A stretch of 64,000 nucleotides of DNA from Emcibacter nanhaiensis (GTDB lineage Bacteria > Pseudomonadota > Alphaproteobacteria > Sphingomonadales > Emcibacteraceae), in NCBI RefSeq assembly GCF_006385175.1, contig NZ_VFIY01000008.1, forward strand, positions 97,656 to 161,655, written 5' to 3'. The notes under the pieces were generated by a model. It was not told the origin of the DNA. It did no database searches and saw only the letters and a list, made by a program, of their open reading frames with translations. Below, one piece after another: positions 34,661 through 43,345 of this stretch (position 1 is its first letter; every line of letters begins with the position of its first letter). Both the position numbers and the translations under genes were made by a program.

Positions 34661-36907
34661 TTAGAAGTTTTTCTGCAGGCTAAACGCAACAGTGCGTGGT
34701 CTGTTCGGCACATAGGCCAGAGGCGTAAAGGCAGTATTCTGGAAAACAGAAATTGTTGACGTGTCATTGAAGACATTGTTCACCGCCAGATTTACAGACC
34801 AGGTTTCACCTTCCAGCCCCACAGAAAGATTGGCGCGATCATAAGCAGGCAAATCGGCATAAATCGTATCCGTTGGCCGCAAGGCTGTAGTCTGGGAACC
34901 GGTATAGATATAGTCTGCACCAACCCGGGCCATCAGTCCGTCTGCACCCACAGGCCACTCGTAACTCACACTTGCGGTAAGGGACACATCAGGAGCATAT
35001 GTCAACTCGTCGCCATCGAGGCCGGTTGCAGGAATAGGGTTATCTTTGGTCAGGCTTGCGTCCATAACATTACCGGTAAGACTGATATCAAAACCTTCGA
35101 AGGGACGACCGATTACTTCCAGTTCAAGCCCTTTGATCTGGGCGCCGCCGCCATTCCCCCGATACGGGAACTGTACGTTGCCGTCTGAAGCCTGGCTCTG
35201 AAGCTGAATGTCGGACCAGTCGATGACAAAAGCCGCCGCATTTACAATAAGCCGCCGGTTATACCATTCACTTTTTACGCCGACTTCATAGTTCACCAGA
35301 GAGTCAGAGCCATACTGGCTGGGAATATCAACATTGGCGATCTGAGCCGCGGTAGTGTCGTTGGTACCGCCTGAACGGAAGCCCTGGGAAACCTGTGCAT
35401 AGACCATCAGGTTGTCGTTTGGCTTATAGGACAGATTTGCTTTGCCAATGAATCCGTTGTCTGCACTTTCAAGGGTTGGCCCAGCCCCGCTGCCCGGATT
35501 TGCCCGGAAACCGACATCCACTCGGGAATTTTCCGCGATCTGGAAATCATAGTAACGTCCCCCCAAAGTCAGGGAAAGCTGGTCGGTTACATCGACACTG
35601 ACTTCGCCAAACAGAGCGAACTCCTCGATTTCAGTTGAAACGCTACGATCCAGATAATCGACGGGGTTGTCCGCAATGTCCAGGGTTTCATCGGTAGACA
35701 ATACTGCACTACGGAAATCACGCTCTTCTTTCTGATAGAATACACCAGCAAGAATCTGGAACCTGCTGTCCCATTTGGAATTAAACCTGGCTTCAATGCT
35801 ATCAACCGTCCGCTGCTTGGGCTGCGTAATAATTGTCGCTTCCGTCAGAGGGTCCAGACGAGGTTCGGGACCGACACTTGCCAGTACAGCAGAAGCATCG
35901 CGGTTAAACACCGTATCGCGGTCTGCCCGCGATGCGGTTACGACAAAGTCGCCGAATTCCGCTGCATATTCCGCCTTGATATTGTAGAAACGCATTTCAT
36001 CCTGGAATTTTGGACGGGCAACATCAGCCTGGTTAAACTGACCGACCGGGAACGTATTCCCGAAAAGATCTTCGGTATTGTAATAGTTTCTGCCATCGGC
36101 ATCAGTGTCCTGAGCCATAAACATCAGGTCAAATGACAACCTGTCGGTAGCTTCAAGTCTAAGGGCTACCCTCGCGGCATAGGTTTCTTCCCTATTTACA
36201 CCTTCTGCACCAGTATAAGGTGCGTCAATATAGCCTGGTTCATCGAGATATAAACCGGACACGCGAACGCCAAATTTTTCGTTCATCAGCGGCGCATTGG
36301 CCATAAATTCAAGCTGCGTCCCCAGTTCAGCTCCCTTTGTGCTGCGGAATGTAGCTGATGCCTTGGCTGCATAATCAGTCAAATCCGGTTTTGCAGTAAT
36401 ATAGCGGATCGTACCGGCAAGCGAGCTTGACCCGAAGGTGCTGCCCTGCGGGCCTTTCAGCACTTCAATCCGGTCAATATCAAACATTTTTACATCCGGT
36501 TGACGGCCACCACCATCCTGGGCGTTTTCGCCTGTGATAATTATTTCGTCCAGATAGATACCGACGGTTCCGGCACCAACGGAGTTGACGCCGCGAATGA
36601 TATAGCGCTTGTCACCCGGCCCGGAATCGAAGACGTTCAGCCCTGGAAAAAAGGCAAAATAGTCATTAAAAGAAACAGCCGCCCTTTTTTCGAGACTGTC
36701 GCTTGTCACCGCCTGCACAGCAAATGGTACATCCTGCAGTGATTGTGCCCCGCGCTTGGTGGCCGTCACGACAATCTCTTCAAAAGCAGGGGCTTCTTCC
36801 TGCGCGGAAACTATTGTCGCGGGAATAAGGGCGACGGGAACCAGTGTGCCGGCGTAAAGGGCGGCTTTGAATTTTTTAAGTCCGGTGCTGAAACGTGTAT
36901 GCGTCAT
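34661..36907 (-). CDS. TonB-dependent outer-membrane receptor
   Basis: A 748-aa receptor from ATG 36907, which has GGAGG (36913-36917) five bases upstream; that site overlaps an earlier ATG at 36919. Signal peptide ends in SAQEE, TonB box FEEIVVTAT, plug IEVLKGPQGSTFGSSSLAGTIRY, barrel ends QKNF. A LysR-type box lies 83 bp upstream of the start and downstream of the lysR gene, so the receptor probably has its own promoter controlled by that regulator. Confidence 0.93.
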   Translation of the reverse strand: MTHTRFSTGLKKFKAALYAGTLVPVALIPATIVSAQEEAPAFEEIVVTATKRGAQSLQDVPFAVQAVTSDSLEKRAAVSFNDYFAFFPGLNVFDSGPGDKRYIIRGVNSVGAGTVGIYLDEIIITGENAQDGGGRQPDVKMFDIDRIEVLKGPQGSTFGSSSLAGTIRYITAKPDLTDYAAKASATFRSTKGAELGTQLEFMANAPLMNEKFGVRVSGLYLDEPGYIDAPYTGAEGVNREETYAARVALRLEATDRLSFDLMFMAQDTDADGRNYYNTEDLFGNTFPVGQFNQADVARPKFQDEMRFYNIKAEYAAEFGDFVVTASRADRDTVFNRDASAVLASVGPEPRLDPLTEATIITQPKQRTVDSIEARFNSKWDSRFQILAGVFYQKEERDFRSAVLSTDETLDIADNPVDYLDRSVSTEIEEFALFGEVSVDVTDQLSLTLGGRYYDFQIAENSRVDVGFRANPGSGAGPTLESADNGFIGKANLSYKPNDNLMVYAQVSQGFRSGGTNDTTAAQIANVDIPSQYGSDSLVNYEVGVKSEWYNRRLIVNAAAFVIDWSDIQLQSQASDGNVQFPYRGNGGGAQIKGLELEVIGRPFEGFDISLTGNVMDASLTKDNPIPATGLDGDELTYAPDVSLTASVSYEWPVGADGLMARVGADYIYTGSQTTALRPTDTIYADLPAYDRANLSVGLEGETWSVNLAVNNVFNDTSTISVFQNTAFTPLAYVPNRPRTVAFSLQKNF

Positions 36908-36989
36908 GGCATCCTCCATACTGTTATTTGACCAACAGATGGTGGAGCCGGGCCCACATTGTTTCAATAACAATCAATAACGTACTTAG

Positions 36990-37004
36990 TTGCGTTTTAT
37001 GCAA
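36990..37004. promoter_or_regulatory. LysR-type box before the TonB receptor gene
   Basis: TTGCGTTTTATGCAA: inverted TTGC/GCAA with 7 bases between. It matches the box at 37948-37962 in both half-sites and spacing, and lies in the 112-bp gap before the receptor. Confidence 0.65.
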
Positions 37005-37019
37005 CACCTTCTCCCATGT

Positions 37020-37925
37020 TCAGGCCAGTTCATTGTTAAAATAGGACTGGAGATATTTCAGGAACTCCCGCGCTGCCACCGGCAGAAGACGCCCCAGACG
37101 GGTGACAATTTCCGCAGAAGTGCCGGACAGGCTGCTGCTGTCGAGCGGTATCGAGACCAGTTGACTGGTTTTCAATTCCCGCAATATGGCGATATCCGGC
37201 AACACCGTGGCGCCCGTCTCCGTCATCGCCAGGTTTTTCATGATCAGCAGGGAGTTGGATGTCAGCGCCGGAGCCAGGTTGACCTTCTCCCTTAGCGCCG
37301 CCTGGTCGAGCACCTCCCGAATGCGGAAATTCTTGGCCGGCAGGGCGCAATTGCACTCACTCAGTTCCTTCAGGGAAATGGCTTTCTTGTGGGCCAGCCT
37401 GTTATCCGGCGACATCACCGCCTTGAGCGGTTGCCGGTAAGCGCTCTGCACGGAAATCTTCGGCGACGGCGGACAATCAAACACCATGCCGATATGGGCC
37501 TCGTCCTCCTCCACCATGGACAAGACCTGCTTGGTGCCCGAGACCTGCACATCGAGCTGGATCTCCGGATAACGCTCCATATAGGCCTGAATGGCGTCGG
37601 ACAACAGGTCACTGACATAGCCCTCGCCCATCGAGATGGTCACCGTTCCCCGCCTGAGACCGCGCAGGTCATTAAGGTGGGAATCCAGCGCCTCCTTGCG
37701 GGTCAGGTCTTCCCGGTAATAGTTCACCACCATTTCCCCGGCCTGGGTCAGTTTGGCGGTGCCCCGGCCGCGCTCCAGCACCTCAACCCCCAGTTCATCC
37801 TCAAGGGTGGCAATCTGACGACTGACCGAGGACGGCGCCACATTCATTTTATCGCTCGCCGCCCGCATGGAGCCGCATTGTGCCACTTCATAGAGATAGC
37901 GAAGCCGGGAAAGACTGAGGTGCAT
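37020..37925 (-). CDS. LysR-family transcriptional regulator
   Basis: A 301-aa protein. N-terminal winged HTH: LSRLRYLYEVAQCGSMRAASDKMNV... with SSVSRQIATLEDELGV, then a periplasmic-binding-protein-like effector domain (about 90-290). Divergent from the DapA-like gene. Paired TTGC-N7-GCAA sites in its own promoter region and before the TonB receptor suggest it controls itself, the lyase-oxidase genes and the receptor. Confidence 0.94.
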   Translation of the reverse strand: MHLSLSRLRYLYEVAQCGSMRAASDKMNVAPSSVSRQIATLEDELGVEVLERGRGTAKLTQAGEMVVNYYREDLTRKEALDSHLNDLRGLRRGTVTISMGEGYVSDLLSDAIQAYMERYPEIQLDVQVSGTKQVLSMVEEDEAHIGMVFDCPPSPKISVQSAYRQPLKAVMSPDNRLAHKKAISLKELSECNCALPAKNFRIREVLDQAALREKVNLAPALTSNSLLIMKNLAMTETGATVLPDIAILRELKTSQLVSIPLDSSSLSGTSAEIVTRLGRLLPVAAREFLKYLQSYFNNELA

Positions 37926-37947
37926 GTTGAACCTCCCATTGTGTTAT

Positions 37948-37962
37948 TTGCGTAAAATGCAA
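37948..37962. promoter_or_regulatory. LysR-type box in the lysR/dapA divergent promoter
   Basis: TTGCGTAAAATGCAA, an imperfect palindrome of the T-N11-A kind, 23 bp upstream of the lysR start and about 100 bp upstream of the dapA-like start. Same half-sites as the box at 36990-37004. Confidence 0.7.
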
Positions 37963-38059
37963 CAATTTCCTGTAATCATTGTAATTGGAGAACTTATCGC
38001 CCGCCAGTAAAAGTCATCCCCTACTCAAAAAACGCAATTAGAGACGGAGAGGACCCGAA

Positions 38060-38977
38060 ATGGACAGGAATGATATTGACTGGCAGGGGTTTATACCGGC
38101 TATCACCACGGCCTTTGACAAGCAGAATGAGTTCTCTCCCGCCATGCAGGGGGAGTTGCTGGAATGGATGCTGCAGGAAGGCATGCACGGCATCATCGTC
38201 GCCGGCACTACCGGCGAATGGTTTTCCATGAGTTTCGAGGAAAAAAGCCGGCTCTATAAAGTCACCGGCGAGGTCCTGTCCGGCAAAATATCCATTCTCG
38301 CCGGCTGCAACGCCTTTACCGCGAAAGAGTCCGTCGCTCTGGCCCAAGTTGCCGGACAGCATGGTTTTGACGGCATCCTGGTCACCCCGCCACCCTATAT
38401 AAAACCCTGTGCGCGGGAGGTTTATACCTTTTACGCGGATATCAGTGCCGGAAGCCCGTTGCCAATCTGCGTCTATAACTGGCCGCCGGGGACCGGCCTC
38501 GACCTGGAGCTGGAGCTGCTGGAGCGTATCTGTGACCTGGACAAGGTGGTGGCGCTGAAAAACTCGACCGGCAGTCCGGAAAAATTCCTGCGCGACGCCA
38601 CGGCGCTCAAGGACAAGGTGCGAATCTATGGCGCCCCGATGAACGAACAGGGCATCAAGCTGATTGAGGACGGTCTGTCCCAGGGCCTGATGGGCAGCGG
38701 CGCGGTGCTCGGCCGCAACCAGCCCGCCTTCTTTGATGAACTGTGGGCCGGAAATCACGAAAAAGCGCTGGACTATGGTGCCATGGACCGCCGGGTCATG
38801 CTGGACTGGTTCGATATTCACTATATGGCCAAATTCGGCTCTGCCCAGGCGATCATGAAAACCGCGCTGAACCTGCAGGGCCTGCCCGGCGGCCTGCCGC
38901 GACGGCCGGTGCTTCCCCTCGAAGACAAGGAAGTGGCGGTTATCCGCAAGACCCTGACCGACCTTGGCATATTATAA
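38060..38977 (+). CDS. DapA/NanA-family Schiff-base lyase or deaminase
   Basis: A 305-aa TIM-barrel protein of the dihydrodipicolinate synthase family. GTTGE at 49-53, Tyr139 in CVYNWP, and Lys167 in VVALKNSTG, the Schiff-base lysine, are all present. Family members act on 2-oxo acids or cyclic imines (for example KDG aldolase, N-acetylneuraminate lyase, pyrroline-4-hydroxy-2-carboxylate deaminase). Its place before a three-subunit amino-acid-type oxidase is like hydroxyproline clusters, where the deaminase acts on the oxidase product; here that is inference. No hydroxyproline epimerase is seen in the window. GGAGAGG precedes the ATG. Confidence 0.88.
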   Translation: MDRNDIDWQGFIPAITTAFDKQNEFSPAMQGELLEWMLQEGMHGIIVAGTTGEWFSMSFEEKSRLYKVTGEVLSGKISILAGCNAFTAKESVALAQVAGQHGFDGILVTPPPYIKPCAREVYTFYADISAGSPLPICVYNWPPGTGLDLELELLERICDLDKVVALKNSTGSPEKFLRDATALKDKVRIYGAPMNEQGIKLIEDGLSQGLMGSGAVLGRNQPAFFDELWAGNHEKALDYGAMDRRVMLDWFDIHYMAKFGSAQAIMKTALNLQGLPGGLPRRPVLPLEDKEVAVIRKTLTDLGIL

Positions 38978-39016
38978 AACTTTATCACTTGCGAAAATCC
39001 GGTATAGACTTAACCC

Positions 39017-40216
39017 ATGGCAACATATGATGTTCTGATAGTCGGCGGCGGGCTTGTGGGATGTGCCAGTGCATGGCACCTGGCCCGCACCGGCGCTTCT
39101 GTTCTGCTGTCAGAAAAGGGCGAGCTCAACCGGCTGGCCTCGGGCCAGAATGCCGGCTCCCTTCATTTCCAGCTCGAACACCGCCTGATCGAACATGGCG
39201 ACGCCATGGCGGAACAATTCGCCCAAATCATCCCGCTCAGCAAACTGGCGGCAGATCTCTGGGGAAACCTGGAACAGGACCTCGGCGAGGATCTTGAGGT
39301 CGTGATGAAGGGCGGCATCATGGCGGCCCTCACTGAAGAGGAAGTTATCCTTCTCGAGAAGAAATTCCAGATGGAGAACAAGCATGGGATGGAGACACAA
39401 CTCCTGTCCCCATCCGAGGCCCGCAACATCGCCCCCTACCTGACCGATAAAATCCTCGCCGCCGCCTATTTCCCGCGCGAAGGCCATGCCAATCCGCGAC
39501 TGGTCACCCCGGCCTTTGCCCGGGCTGCCGGCCACGAAGGCGCCCACATAAGAACCAACGGTGAAGTCATTTCCATTGCCCGTGAACACGGCCACTGGAC
39601 AGTCCGGCTGAAAAATAACTCTGACGGATCGATCGAAGACATTACAGCAGACACGGTCCTCAATGCGGCCGGGGCCTGGGCCGGGCGTAATGCACAGATG
39701 GCCAACATCCACCTGCCGGTTTTTCCAGTGCCGCTGATGATGAATGTGACGGAACGAACCGATCCCCTGATGCCTCATCTGCTGCAACGGGCTGGCGCTC
39801 GGCTGTCCATGAAACAAGTCGGCGCCGGCAACCTGCTGATCGGCGGCGGTTGGTCGTCCCGTTTCCGCTATCACGATGGTCGTCCTGATCCGACCCAGCG
39901 ACCGGAACTGATCCAGGAAAATGTCATTCAGAACCTGGCGCTGGCCGCCGAACTGGTGCCGGAAGTGTCCACTCTGCATCTGCTGCGTTGCTGGACCGGT
40001 GTCGTCGGCATAACTGCAGATCAGTTGCCGCTGCTGGGCGAAGTGCCCGGTTTCCCTGGCTATTATGTCGCCACCGGCGGCTCCGGCTTTACCCTCGGCC
40101 CGGTTTATGCGCGGCTGATGGCGGAACTGATCACCAGCGGACGAACGGACTATGACATCTCGCTCTACAGCCCGGCCCGCTTTGATCATATCAACAGCTT
40201 CATGACGGGACGGTAA
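39017..40216 (+). CDS. FAD-dependent amino-acid oxidase/dehydrogenase, DAO-type subunit
   Basis: A 399-aa flavoprotein. The dinucleotide motif is VLIVGGGLVGCASAWHLARTG near the N-terminus, and the C-terminal GGSGFTLGPVYARLMAELI is typical of DAO/glycine-oxidase folds. This is the beta-type subunit of heteromeric D-hydroxyproline dehydrogenase, opine oxidase or HCN-synthase-like complexes. It oxidises an amine or amino acid to an imine and passes electrons via the FeS subunit. Followed after 3 bp by the FeS gene. Confidence 0.9.
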   Translation: MATYDVLIVGGGLVGCASAWHLARTGASVLLSEKGELNRLASGQNAGSLHFQLEHRLIEHGDAMAEQFAQIIPLSKLAADLWGNLEQDLGEDLEVVMKGGIMAALTEEEVILLEKKFQMENKHGMETQLLSPSEARNIAPYLTDKILAAAYFPREGHANPRLVTPAFARAAGHEGAHIRTNGEVISIAREHGHWTVRLKNNSDGSIEDITADTVLNAAGAWAGRNAQMANIHLPVFPVPLMMNVTERTDPLMPHLLQRAGARLSMKQVGAGNLLIGGGWSSRFRYHDGRPDPTQRPELIQENVIQNLALAAELVPEVSTLHLLRCWTGVVGITADQLPLLGEVPGFPGYYVATGGSGFTLGPVYARLMAELITSGRTDYDISLYSPARFDHINSFMTGR

Positions 40217-40219
40217 GCG

Positions 40220-40525
40220 ATGGCAAAACGCGTGATAAAAGATATCGATCGCTCCCGTGAGATCACCCTCACCCTGAACGGCGCGCCGGTGACCGCCTAT
40301 AGAGGCGAAACCCTGGCTACCGTCATCATGCTCAGCGGCGATCCCGCCTGTAGAAGTGACCGCGACGGCCAACCCCGCGCCCCCTTCTGCAACATGGGGG
40401 TCTGTTATGACTGCCTGGTTGAAATCGGCCCTGTCGGCCAGGCCCGCAAAGTCCGTGCCTGCATGACGCCGGTCCGGGAGGGGCTGGAAGTCCGGACCCT
40501 GGTCAAGAAGGGGGACGGCTCATGA
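40220..40525 (+). CDS. Small [2Fe-2S] subunit of the oxidase complex
   Basis: A 101-aa ferredoxin-like protein. Cysteines in FCNMGVCYDC and RACM near the centre, plus an upstream Cys in DPACRS, give a plant-type cluster pattern. Matches the gamma subunit of multi-subunit amino-acid dehydrogenases. Overlaps the next subunit gene by 4 bp (ATGA at 40522). Confidence 0.88.
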   Translation: MAKRVIKDIDRSREITLTLNGAPVTAYRGETLATVIMLSGDPACRSDRDGQPRAPFCNMGVCYDCLVEIGPVGQARKVRACMTPVREGLEVRTLVKKGDGS

Positions 40526-41949
40526 CGCAACAGATTTACGATGTCGCCATTATCGGCGCCGGCCCGGCCGGGCTTGCCGCCGCTTCCGAACTGGTGGCCC
40601 GCGAGGCCAAGATTGTCCTGCTCGATGAACAGGCCCGGCCCGGCGGCCAGATTACCCGCCAGCCGCCAAAAGGCTTCACCGTCAAAAATTGGCTCAGGGG
40701 AAACCTCTATAAAGATCTGAAAAAAATGCTCCGGGACATGGAAGATCATCCCGGCATTAACTGGAGATTTTCCGTCACCGTAAGCGGTGTCGGTAAAACC
40801 GACGAAGACTTGTTCGAAGTCTGGTATCAGGATGAGCAAGGCCTGCACTCCCTTACGGCAAGAAGAATGCTGGTCGCCACCGGCTGCTATGAGCGGCCGC
40901 TGGTCTTTCCGGGCGCCACGGTGCCCGGCGTCATGGGCACGGGGGCGATCCAGACCCTGCTCAAAAGCCAGCAGCTACTGGCCGGGAACCGTTTTGTTTT
41001 TACCGGCGCCCATCCACTGCAGATGATTGTCGCCGAACAGGTTCTGGCTACTGGCGGCAAAGTGGAGGCCGTGCTGTTCGCCCAGCCCTTTTCCCGCTTC
41101 ACGGAATTATTTAAACACCTCTCTGTCCCCCTGACACACTGGAATGTCCTGCTCGCCGCCGGGCGGGCGTTTCTGCGCCTGAAAAGAGCCGGCGTGCCGG
41201 TCCTGTTCGGCCGGGCCGTCACCCGGGTTGAGGGACAGGGCGTCATTGACAGGATCGAAGTCGCCCCGGTGTCCGCGCAAGGGGAGATCATCGAAGGCCC
41301 GCACGACTATTTCGAGGCCGATCGCCTTGGCCTGTGCTATGGCTTCCAGGTCTCGTCCGAACTGGCGCGTCAGGTCGGCGCGGAAAGCTATTGGTCAGGG
41401 CATCGCGGCGGCTGGTTGATCCACCATGACGGTTTTGGCCAAAGCAGCCTGCCCGGCCTGTTTGTCGCCGGGGAAGTCACCGGCATGGCCGGAGCCGACG
41501 CCGGGATGGCGGAAGGTCATATTGCGGGACTTGGGCTACTCCGGTCGCTGGACCTGCTCGACGAAAGGTCGTCCGTCCGGCTGGTAGTACCGTTCAGGAA
41601 GCAGCTTCGACGTCACCTGCGATTTGCCAGATACCTCAGTGACTTTTCCCGCCTGCCGCCGAAACTGGCCACCAGCCTGCGCACGGACGACAGCCTGCTG
41701 TGCCGTTGTGAGAACATCAAGTGCAGCGATCTCAAGACTATACTGCGAGGCAATCCCCGATTGGGACGGTCAGGCAGCATCAAGCTGCAGAGCCGGATCG
41801 GCATGGGCCTGTGCCAGGGACGGCTGTGCTATGCCAACTTTGCCGACCTGGTGTCAGATCAAACAGGCAAATCCCCCGAGGATATCGGCCCCTTCCAGGC
41901 CCAGTGGCCCGCAAAGCCCCTGCTGATCAGCGATATCATAAAAAAATGA
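40522..41949 (+). CDS. FAD/NAD(P)-binding large subunit of the oxidase complex, with BFD-like FeS domain
   Basis: A 475-aa protein with an N-terminal FAD motif VAIIGAGPAGLAAASEL, an NAD(P)-type second Rossmann region and FVAGEVTGMAGADAGMAEG. A C-terminal BFD-like region with four Cys (CRCENIKC and GLCQGRLC) probably binds [2Fe-2S]. It is the alpha subunit partner of the two preceding genes. Ends the operon; beyond it lies repeat copy A. Confidence 0.9.
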   Translation: MTQQIYDVAIIGAGPAGLAAASELVAREAKIVLLDEQARPGGQITRQPPKGFTVKNWLRGNLYKDLKKMLRDMEDHPGINWRFSVTVSGVGKTDEDLFEVWYQDEQGLHSLTARRMLVATGCYERPLVFPGATVPGVMGTGAIQTLLKSQQLLAGNRFVFTGAHPLQMIVAEQVLATGGKVEAVLFAQPFSRFTELFKHLSVPLTHWNVLLAAGRAFLRLKRAGVPVLFGRAVTRVEGQGVIDRIEVAPVSAQGEIIEGPHDYFEADRLGLCYGFQVSSELARQVGAESYWSGHRGGWLIHHDGFGQSSLPGLFVAGEVTGMAGADAGMAEGHIAGLGLLRSLDLLDERSSVRLVVPFRKQLRRHLRFARYLSDFSRLPPKLATSLRTDDSLLCRCENIKCSDLKTILRGNPRLGRSGSIKLQSRIGMGLCQGRLCYANFADLVSDQTGKSPEDIGPFQAQWPAKPLLISDIIKK

Positions 41950-42284
41950 AGCTTTCCTCAGTTCTCCACCAAGATGAACTGCTTCTGGATTTCCAGATGC
42001 AAATTCAGGTAAGAATAGTGGGTTTTTAGTTGGTTGCGAGTGACTTGAACCTATATACGTAAGATATTGATTTTATTGGATATTTATATTTTGGCCAAGA
42101 TGCTAAAATGTAATCCATTGGAATATAAGAATATTTTTCATATGTTTGGTTGCGAGGGCAGGATTTGAATTGAACCTACACTCAGAATTTCTCAGTCTAG
42201 CAGCGTAAGTCTAGAACCCACTAGAGACGCTGACTGTAATCCTCGAAACTGCACATAAGAAAGGAAAAGCCGCTTAGGTTTACA
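41950..42284. other. 335-bp gap filled by repeat copy A
   Basis: No gene seen. Almost all of it belongs to repeat copy A (42029-42250). Confidence 0.5.
42029..42250. repeat. Dispersed repeat, copy A (long form)
   Basis: Homologous along its length to copy B at 60089-60318, by eye roughly three-quarters identical with small indels. Two internal segments, 42031-42051 and 42147-42169, read on the minus strand like a tRNA 3' end: T-loop GGTTCAAGTC or TTCAAATCCTGC, acceptor arm and CCA (from TGGTTGCG on the plus strand). The right part carries the AACC.ACACTCAG / CAGCGTAAG core. Confidence 0.75.
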
Positions 42285-42761
42285 TCAATGGTTTTCGTCT
42301 AAAAAGCACCATATATATATCAATCCAACAATAAGTAGATATACCACCTTAGGCTCAGGAACAGATTCTACATCGACAGTCATTAGCATCCCCGAAGACG
42401 AGTAATCAAACCCGTAATAGTCCGGAAGTCCGAAAAAGGTGAATTCCACCAAAGGATCAATAAATATCTCCGGTGAAATTAGAAATTCAAAACTATCCCC
42501 CAGTTCAGGGATAAAACCATCTATAAAACTAGATACAATATCGCCCCCAAAAATATTCACCGGACCAGAAACATTGAGGACGTCAAATAATCCAGAGGAC
42601 GTCCCTCCGATTTCAAAATTCATTATCCCGTCATACATGGTAAGGGCGCCATCAATGTTAATTTCTCCCGGAGAAAAACCCGGAGAAAAGGCTCCCCCAT
42701 AATTGACAACATTTGCCAGGATGTTGCCATTTCCAGAGATAGTGTCATGCAAACTGTCCAA
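42285..42761 (-). CDS. PEP-CTERM protein, probably an N-terminally truncated remnant
   Basis: About 158 aa. Strand-rich part typical of extracellular PEP-CTERM proteins (GGAFSPGFSPGEINIDGALTM, FEIGGTSSGLFDVLNV, GDSFEFLIS), then the sorting signal VPEPKVVYLLIVGLIYIWCF. There is no signal peptide; the frame begins at a TTG inside the repeat-type domain. The usual Arg cluster after the membrane helix is replaced by LDENH. PEP-CTERM proteins are exported and processed by exosortase. Missing both ends of the normal architecture, it is likely a fragment. Confidence 0.6.
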   Translation of the reverse strand: MDSLHDTISGNGNILANVVNYGGAFSPGFSPGEINIDGALTMYDGIMNFEIGGTSSGLFDVLNVSGPVNIFGGDIVSSFIDGFIPELGDSFEFLISPEIFIDPLVEFTFFGLPDYYGFDYSSSGMLMTVDVESVPEPKVVYLLIVGLIYIWCFLDENH

Positions 42762-42941
42762 CTTTCTTTGAAGACGGACACACCCAACAGCGATCCCATG
42801 AGCGTTTCCGAAGTTTTCGAACGATGGAAGTGATTCTCAACGGTGGCCGATGATCACGTTGATAAGGCCGCGTCAGAAGAAACTCGTTTTGATCTGAGGG
42901 CTGGTTCGCGGGAAGGGTTGTGTGATCGTGCTGTGCTCCAA

Positions 42942-43331
42942 TCAACGACCGCTTTCCGACAAATCATCAAACACCGTTTCTTCTTCAACGACAAACATGG
43001 GTGAATTATCAAGGTCAATGAACTTCAGTTCATCTTGACGAAGCGCCCCCAAAGCTTGCGCCGATGCAGGATCGCTGCTCACCTCAATCAGATCATTAAG
43101 GGATGCAAACCAAGCCTGTCCAATTCCATCAAACTTTTCAGGACCGTTTCTTTGCTGCCGAATAGCAGTGCTCACCATGTCTTCGTTTGCGTTGGATTGC
43201 ACGTATCGAAGAATTCGTAAATCCTGCTTCAGTTCTTGAATGAGGGGCGCGTGAATGTTTTTCCAGTGGTGTTCGAACTCCTCTCGGCTGAGTCCCGGTT
43301 TGCGGCGAATACACATAATGGTTTTGATCAT
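42942..43331 (-). CDS. EthD-domain protein
   Basis: A 129-aa dimeric ferredoxin-like alpha/beta protein: CIRRKPGLSREEFEHHWKNIHAPLIQEL is the EthD signature. These small proteins support oxidative degradation pathways or polyketide cyclisation. It follows the hydroxyacid-dehydrogenase-like gene on the same strand with 14 bp between. About 180 bp of unassigned sequence separates it from the PEP-CTERM fragment. Confidence 0.8.
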   Translation of the reverse strand: MIKTIMCIRRKPGLSREEFEHHWKNIHAPLIQELKQDLRILRYVQSNANEDMVSTAIRQQRNGPEKFDGIGQAWFASLNDLIEVSSDPASAQALGALRQDELKFIDLDNSPMFVVEEETVFDDLSESGR

Positions 43332-43345
43332 CAGATCGGGTTCCT

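Noticed and set aside
39110..40372. 420-aa minus-strand frame
   Set aside because: Antisense to the FAD oxidase; no family match.
42745..42945. 66-aa minus-strand frame that might be an insertion-sequence remnant
   Set aside because: No transposase motif and no terminal inverted repeats could be found.
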